Assembly (NCBI GenBank): GCA_034509735.1
Contig: JACGWO010000006.1
Location: 35,209,141-35,273,140, forward strand
DNA: 64,000 bases
Reading direction: 5' to 3'
Origin: Sesamum alatum
Taxonomy: Eukaryota; Streptophyta; Magnoliopsida; Lamiales; Pedaliaceae
How positions within the stretch are numbered: position 1 is the stretch's first letter; every line of letters begins with the position of its first letter. A model generated the notes under the pieces. The model saw nothing but the letters and a program-made list of their open reading frames with translations, was not told the origin of the DNA and ran no database searches. Below are positions 58,671 through 64,000 of the stretch, one piece after another. Both the position numbers and the translations under genes were made by a program.

Positions 58671-59350
58671 TGATTGATATATGTCAAAATGGATAGCCCA
58701 AAAGTCCAAGAAGACATCTAAGAGCCCAAGGAGGGATGTTAGGGCCCCATGCGAAGGCCTGTATATTTTCAAGAGGAGGCCCAAGGGGAGCACTGGCCCT
58801 GCCTAAGGAAGAACTAGTCAGCCCTCTCCCCAATGAGGTAGAGGTCTAGCCCAGACTAAGGAGGAAGCCTCATCAAGGATGCCCAATGCGGAAGCCTAAG
58901 CTCCTCAGGACCGGGTAAGGGTAGACTCGACCTTATCCTTATCCATGGAAGACCCCTTCAACTGACCTCCTACTTTCATAGAGTCCAAAGGTTGTAAAAG
59001 TCTAGGAAGGCCAGTGCTCAAACCTTCCAGAGTCCAAGCTGATGAAGAGTCCCTCCTAACCGTAGCTTTTCCTTTATAAATACCAGCCTACTTGGGTGGC
59101 TCAAGTAAGATTTTCCTAGCACTCTAACACACGAATTTATGCTCTCATACTCGCATTAAGTTCATTTTATGCTCTTTGTTCACGAAATCTCACTATTTTT
59201 TTTTATTTTATTCGAATTTATTCTTCCACAACCATTTACTGACTTGAGCGTCGGAGAGCTAATGTTTTTTTTGCAAGTCCCTTTTCCATAACTTGTAGAA
59301 ATCAAAGGTCCATTCCACTCAAGCCCAAGAACCAACTCTTCTAGCTCACA
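58671..59350 (+). mobile_element. 5' LTR of a Ty3/gypsy element
   Basis: Starts about TGATTGATATATGTC and ends AGCTCACA at 59350. Contains a TATA box TATAAAT (59075-59081) and the phrase ACTGACTTGAGCGTCGGAGAG shared with the other LTRs here. Immediately after a 5-bp spacer comes TGGTATCGTCTGTGGG (59356 on), a plausible primer-binding site. The left border is approximate. Confidence 0.6.
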
Positions 59351-59355
59351 TCAAT

Positions 59356-59373
59356 TGGTATCGTCTGTGGGAA
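59356..59373 (+). other. Candidate primer-binding site
   Basis: TGGTATCGTCTGTGGGAA begins with TGG (complement of tRNA CCA) five bases after the LTR end. The matching tRNA was not determined. Confidence 0.5.
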
Positions 59374-59396
59374 CACAGAATTAAGACGTGAGGATT

Positions 59397-60535
59397 ATGG
59401 AAACTCCCAACAATAGATCAGGCAAGCAGAAGGTCGTCGACGTTCCTGCCAACCCTCAGGCGTTGCAGGTGTTGTCTAAAGCTCCATTGGCTCCCTCTAG
59501 GAGAGGGGGAAACGGGATCCTTCGGTCCCTCTGAACCCCTGGCGAACCCTCCATGGGACAGTACCCCCTCGAACACCTCCTCTGATAGATTGTCTCCAGG
59601 ACTGATGGCGGCCATCCAACAGATGATTATGTCCGCCATACGGGCGCAAATGCCAACGGTCAACACTACCTCCCGTTGCAACGGTAGCCCCCGAGCCACG
59701 GGGAGCTCCCTTGATGGCTGAAGGGCTGATGGAAGATGGTGAGGCCCCTCCTGGGCAGAGGCTCCTCGGACTTCTGGAGGAGGAACTGATTCCTCTTCCC
59801 CCAGCGCGGAATGAAGCTCCCCCTTGTTGGGAGGCTCAACTGGAGCACCTATAAAAAAGCTTGCAAGATGTGCAGCACAGGATGATGGGAGTCCCGTTGG
59901 AGTGTAGGGTGGCATCCCGTTCAGCGAGGACGTCATGGCGAATGAACTTTCTCCCAACTGTAGGACACCGACCATTGCGAAGTACGACGGCACTACCGAT
60001 CCGCGGGACCACCTGTCACAGTTCGAGAATTCCACGTTTCTCCATCGATACACAGATAGGATCAAGTGTCCGATCTTTGTTACCACTTTTAGCCGAGCGG
60101 CCCAGCAGTGGTTCAACCAGCTACCTGCTGGCTCAGTGAGGAACTTTCAGGAGTTCCACTCGTTGTTCCTTCACTAATTCGCTAGTAGCAGGAAACATTG
60201 AAAAACCTCTCTTAGTCTCTTCACTATTCGACAAAATGATTCCGAGACCCTGAGGGACTACCTGCATCGTTTCAACGCTGTCGCCTTGGAAGTCCCTGCG
60301 GCTACATAGGAAGTCAAGGCTAGCGCCTTCTCTCAAGGGCTTTTAGGTGGGGATTCCTTCAAATCCCTGGCCAAAAAGCCGGCACTGGACTTTGATAGTC
60401 TGTTAGCTAGAGCAGCCAAATAAATCAACATGGAGGAGGCACAAGCCTCCAAGAAAGAAGGACGGGGCGAGAAGATGAAGGACAATCGCGAGGAAGGATC
60501 CACCAAGAAGCCCCATACAGATGGGCGGATATGAA
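59397..60535 (+). pseudogene. gag of the Ty3/gypsy element (broken)
   Basis: The ATG at 59397 opens METPNNRSGKQKVVDV, but the frame breaks early. The capsid (Retrotrans_gag) domain is recognisable at 59935-60420: YDGTTDPRDHL, FSRAAQQWFNQLPAGS, FHSLFLH, then ETLRDYLHRFNA and AFSQGL, with stop codons at about 60175, 60198 and 60307. Long minus-strand frames here are complements of gag. Confidence 0.75.
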
Positions 60536-61310
60536 GCCCCTTTTTCAAAGGGGACCTCCTGTCTATAGTCTCCTCAATGCCCCCATCACTCAGACCCTCA
60601 TGGCGGTAGAGGGGAAAGGGCTGCTGATACGGCCTCGAGGGGTTAGGGAAGGCCCCATGCGGCCCAAGTCGGACAAACTTTGTCGGTTCCACAACGACTG
60701 CAGGCACTCCATGGAGGAATGCCAACACCTAAGATACGAGATCGAGCGACTTGTCCAGAACGGATACCTTCAAGAATTTATCTGCAAAGATAAGTCTCAA
60801 GGCACGGGTCCTTATCAGAAAAAGGACCAGAAATCAGGGAAAAGCCCTGGTGGAGTCCAGTCTCCGACCTCCCAGGACGGAAGGACGCATGCATGCCCCC
60901 GCCAAGCCCGCAAAGGACATGAACCCTCCTCGGAAGGGAGTCATACGCATGATCGTGGGAGGACCTATAGGGGGAGACTCCCATAGGAGCCCCAAAGGCA
61001 CTAGCTCTGGAGGCAGAGAGCACGCCTCCTGAAGAAGTCCTGGATGTAAGTACGAAGATGGGCGGCTCGGTAATCCAATTTGGGCCAACCGAAGGAACGG
61101 GATTCATCATCCCCCATAACGACGCCCTAGTAATCACGACCACCGTGGCCAACTACAAAGTCAATAGAGTCTTCATAGACCCAGGGAGTTCGACTGACAT
61201 TATATATGGAGAGGCCTATGATCAGATGCAGTTGCAGAAAACCCCCATGGAAAAGGTGGACACCTCGTTGTACGGATTTGCGGGAGAAGTGGTGCGCCCA
61301 AGATGAGCGA
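60536..61310 (+). pseudogene. Zinc-knuckle-like region and protease of the Ty3/gypsy element
   Basis: A Cys/His motif CRFHNDCRHSMEECQHLRYEI (60690-60750) is the segment typical of these gag ends. The protease segment at 61058-61306 contains the active-site-like FIDPGSSTDI (Asp at 61178). A frameshift separates them. The element cannot be translated as one polyprotein. Confidence 0.72.
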
Positions 61311-62710
61311 TAACCCTCCCCCTCTAGTAGTGGACGCCCCCTCAGCATATAACATAATTCTTGGGAGGCCCTCCCTAAATGCCTTTCAAGCAATCATATC
61401 CACCTTCCATATGAAAATAAAATTCCCTATACCAAGCGGAATAAAGAATGTAGGTGGAAACCAACAACAATCCCGGAGGTGTTATGTAGAGGCTATACGG
61501 AAGGGACAAAAGCGGGGGGCCATAGAACTGTCCCCGGAGGAGTCTTGTAACAGACAAGGGAAAGACCCATCTGAGGGGAAGGGGGAGGCAAGCCAGGGGC
61601 CTTCCCTAGGGGAAGCCCTACTCAGCAAGGAAGCCCATTCTAAAGTCCAGCCGGCGAAAGAACTATTAACCATTGAATCATGCCCAAAAAATCCTGGCAA
61701 GACTGCCCGAATAGGTTCTCAGTTACAAGGATTTCTAAGGGAGGACCTGATCCGGTGCCTCCAGTGCAACATGGATATATTCGCCTGGGCTCCTTAGGAC
61801 TTGGAAGGGATAACTCCTGAGGTCACAATGCACCACCTCAACATTGATCCTTCCATGAAGCTGGTAGAACAAAAAAAGAGACACTTTAGCCCGGAGAAGG
61901 ACAAGATCATCCAGGCTAAAATAGAAAGACTAACAAAGGCATGCCACATACGGAAAATTCAATTTCTCGGATGGCTTTCCAACGTCGTGCTTGTACCCAA
62001 GCCTGGGGGAAAAGTGGAGGATGTGCATAGACTTTCGGGATCTTAACAAGACTTGCCCGAAAGATTTATATCCACTCCCTCGCATTGACCAGCTAGTTGA
62101 CTCTACCTCCCGATGCAAGCTTTGGAGCATGATGGATGCTTCGTAAGGATACCATTAAATCATTTTGGCCCCAGAGGACCATAAAAGGGTCATTTTCATT
62201 ACCTCAGCAGGGACCTTCTGCTACGTGGTCATGCCTTTTGGCCTAAAAAATACAGGAGCTACATATCAACGCTTGGTGGATAAGATATTCCATCTCTAGT
62301 TGGGGAGGAACATGGAGGTATATGAAGACGACATGCTCGTCAAGAGCTGAGAAGCGAATGATCACATCTCAAACTTAGAAATAACATTTGTCGTACTTCA
62401 AAAGTATTGTTTGAAACTAAACCCCTCCAAGTGTGCCTTTGGGGTACGGGGAGGGCGCTTCTTGGGTTTCATGGTGACCAAGAGGAGGATCGAGGCTAAC
62501 CCCCTCAAAATCAAATTCGTTCTAGACATAAAAGCTCCCACCAACATTAATGAAGTGCAACGCCTTACTGGGAGGATAGCAACACTCAACCGATTCATTG
62601 CCAAATCAGTGGGAAAAGCCTGCCCTTCTTCAAACTATTACAAAAGGCCAAGAACTTTGAGCAGGGGGAAGAATGCCACAGAGCCTTCGAGGAGCTTAAG
62701 CAATACCTGA
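61311..62710 (+). pseudogene. Reverse transcriptase of the Ty3/gypsy element (broken)
   Basis: Linker and RT: YNIILGRPSLNAFQAI, then after a stop at 61797 CHIRKIQFLGWLSNVVLVPK, DLNKTCPKDLYPLPRID, MPFGLKNTGATYQRLV and the catalytic region YEDDMLVKS at 62321, where other elements have YVDD. After it: [18 protein letters not shown]. Several stops and at least one frameshift lie between 62000 and 62400. Confidence 0.85.
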
Positions 62711-63270
62711 CTAGTCTTCCCCTGCTTGTTAAACCCTCGCCTGGAGACACGTTATACGTCTACTTGGTGGCCACGTCTCAGGCAGTAAGCTCGATCCTCT
62801 TTCAGACGAGGGGACTTGGCTTTTACATGTGGACAGATCCTCTACCGCCCAGGGAACTGGCGTGGGGGTAGTCATGACCTCCCCTGAGGGAGTAGATATG
62901 AAATTCACAATCAAGTTCGAATCAAAGCCTCTAACAACGAGGCTGAGTATGAAGCCCTGGATTTGGGTATGAGAATGTCATGGGAAGCTGGGGCCAGGCA
63001 CCTGGTAGCCTACTCCGACTCCCAGCTCATCGTTAAGCAAACAGAGGGAATATACAAAGCTTAGGAGGAAAGTATGAAGCAATACCTTCAAAGGGTAGAG
63101 GAATGAAATACCAAGTTAATTACCTTTCAACTCATGAAAATCCCTTGACAAGAGAACAACAAAGCCAATTACTTGTCAAAATTGGCCAGCACTATGGATG
63201 TTTGCCGAACTAAGCGAATAACAATATACCACTTGCTGAAATCTAGTCTTGCCCTAAAAGTACAGGCCAT
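62711..63270 (+). pseudogene. RNase H region of the Ty3/gypsy element (broken)
   Basis: Shows LLVKPSPGDTLYVYL of the RT-side connection, then NNEAEYEALDLGMRM and AYSDSQLIVKQTEG, which are the catalytic-core motifs of the second (plant-type) RNase H. TAG at 63063 and frameshifts interrupt it. Confidence 0.7.
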
Positions 63271-64000
63271 GCTTCTTGGGGGTACTTGAGACAGCTTGTC
63301 CTGGACTGGTTAAAGGAAGGCTGCCTCCCCATGGATAGATGAGAGGCTACCCATTTGAAGAAGCGAGTCGTACGTTTCCTCCTGGTAGAAGACACCTTTT
63401 ACAAGAAATCCCTCACGCATCCCCTCCTAAGATGCTTATTACAAGAATGGGAGATACATGTCCTCAAAGAGATTCATGGGGAATGTTGTGGATCACACAT
63501 AGGAGTATTGACTCTACCTAACAAGACCTTAAGAGCAAGGTACTTCTAGCCTACGATGAAGTAAGACGCCAAGGCCCTGGTTAAACAGTGTGAGAGGTGC
63601 CAAAAAGCATGCCTCCCTGATACATCAGCCTGCTAAACCATTGGCCACATTGCTGGCCTATGTCCTTTTACCCAATGGGGGATGGATATTGTAGGGCCGT
63701 TCCCCATGTCCCATGGTTCACCTCTGTCGCTCATCCTCAAGCCAGTAATAAAATGGAGGTCACAAATTGCCCCCTCCTACAAGATATCAAGAGAATGATC
63801 AATAGAGTTTGGGGCAACTGGGCTGAAGAACTCATCAGTGTCCTGTGGGCTTATCAAACCACGCTTAGAAATTCTACGGGTGAAAGCCCCTTTTCCTTAG
63901 TACACGGGACGGATGCTGTAATACCAGCTGAGGTGGGCATGTCTTCCCACCGGATAATGTGTTATTCGAAAGACACCAACAATAATCTACTTTACGAGAA
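63271..64000 (+). pseudogene. Integrase of the Ty3/gypsy element (broken, runs off the window)
   Basis: H2C2 zinc-binding part HVLKEIHGECCGSHIG ... CERCQKAC (63460-63610), then TQWGMDIVGPFP, the core start. The core is shortened: after SHGS the text jumps to NKMEV and ISVLWAYQTTLRNSTGESPF, indicating an internal deletion of several hundred bases. The 3' LTR lies outside the window. Confidence 0.78.

Noticed and set aside
59418..60116. 232-codon minus-strand frame
   Set aside because: It is opposite the gag region of the gypsy element and has no domain of its own.

Overview
The window looks like a gene-poor stretch of a flowering-plant (probably eudicot) nuclear genome. It is strongly AT-rich, its genes carry GT..AG introns, a degraded piece of plastid DNA is inserted in it, and most of the sequence is transposable-element debris: Helitrons, CACTA-type miniature elements, fold-back MITEs and Ty3/gypsy LTR elements. 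No bacterial features are present.

Six genes look intact. (1) 4564-5862 (+) is a single-exon DUF247/UPF0481 membrane protein. (2) 9742-10227 (+) is a small proline-rich protein with an organelle-targeting-like N terminus. (3) 12606-15913 (+) is a four-exon LIKE EARLY STARVATION (LESV) starch-binding protein of 577 aa. (4) 24096-25964 (+) is a four-exon, four-EF-hand calmodulin-like protein of the CML8/CML11 type. (5) 37194-40325 (+) is an intronless type IIB (ACA12/13-like) Ca2+-ATPase of 1043 aa. (6) 43365-44678 (-) is a second, paralogous DUF247 gene.

Layout. 0-4 kb: MITE, GC-rich TE end, small Helitrons. 4-6 kb: first DUF247 gene. 6-9 kb: probable solo LTR and other TE remnants. 9.7-16 kb: proline-rich gene, plastid insertion (ndhB + rps3), LESV. 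16-24 kb: MITE field. 24-26 kb: calmodulin-like gene with MITEs in two introns. 26-36 kb: miniature CACTA elements, a TIR element with a GC-rich core, an LTR with a polypurine tract and an antisense 'putative gypsy-type transposon' gene, a reverse Helitron. 37-45 kb: Ca2+-ATPase and second DUF247 gene. 45-46 kb: a TIR element carrying two minisatellites. 47-58.7 kb: a Ca2+-ATPase pseudogene fragment split by a 9.1-kb Helitron and flanked by two direct copies of a ~740-bp block. 58.7-64 kb: a decayed Ty3/gypsy element running off the window.

The strongest structural result is the Helitron at 48507-57601. It has a 5' TC, a 3' hairpin plus CTAG, and an A|T target. Removing it puts the ATPase reading frame back in register across the junction. 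The functional pump and the calmodulin-like gene lie about 11 kb apart. Type IIB pumps are calmodulin-regulated, but nothing in the sequence shows that this proximity matters. All gene calls rest on reading and family knowledge; no searches were run.
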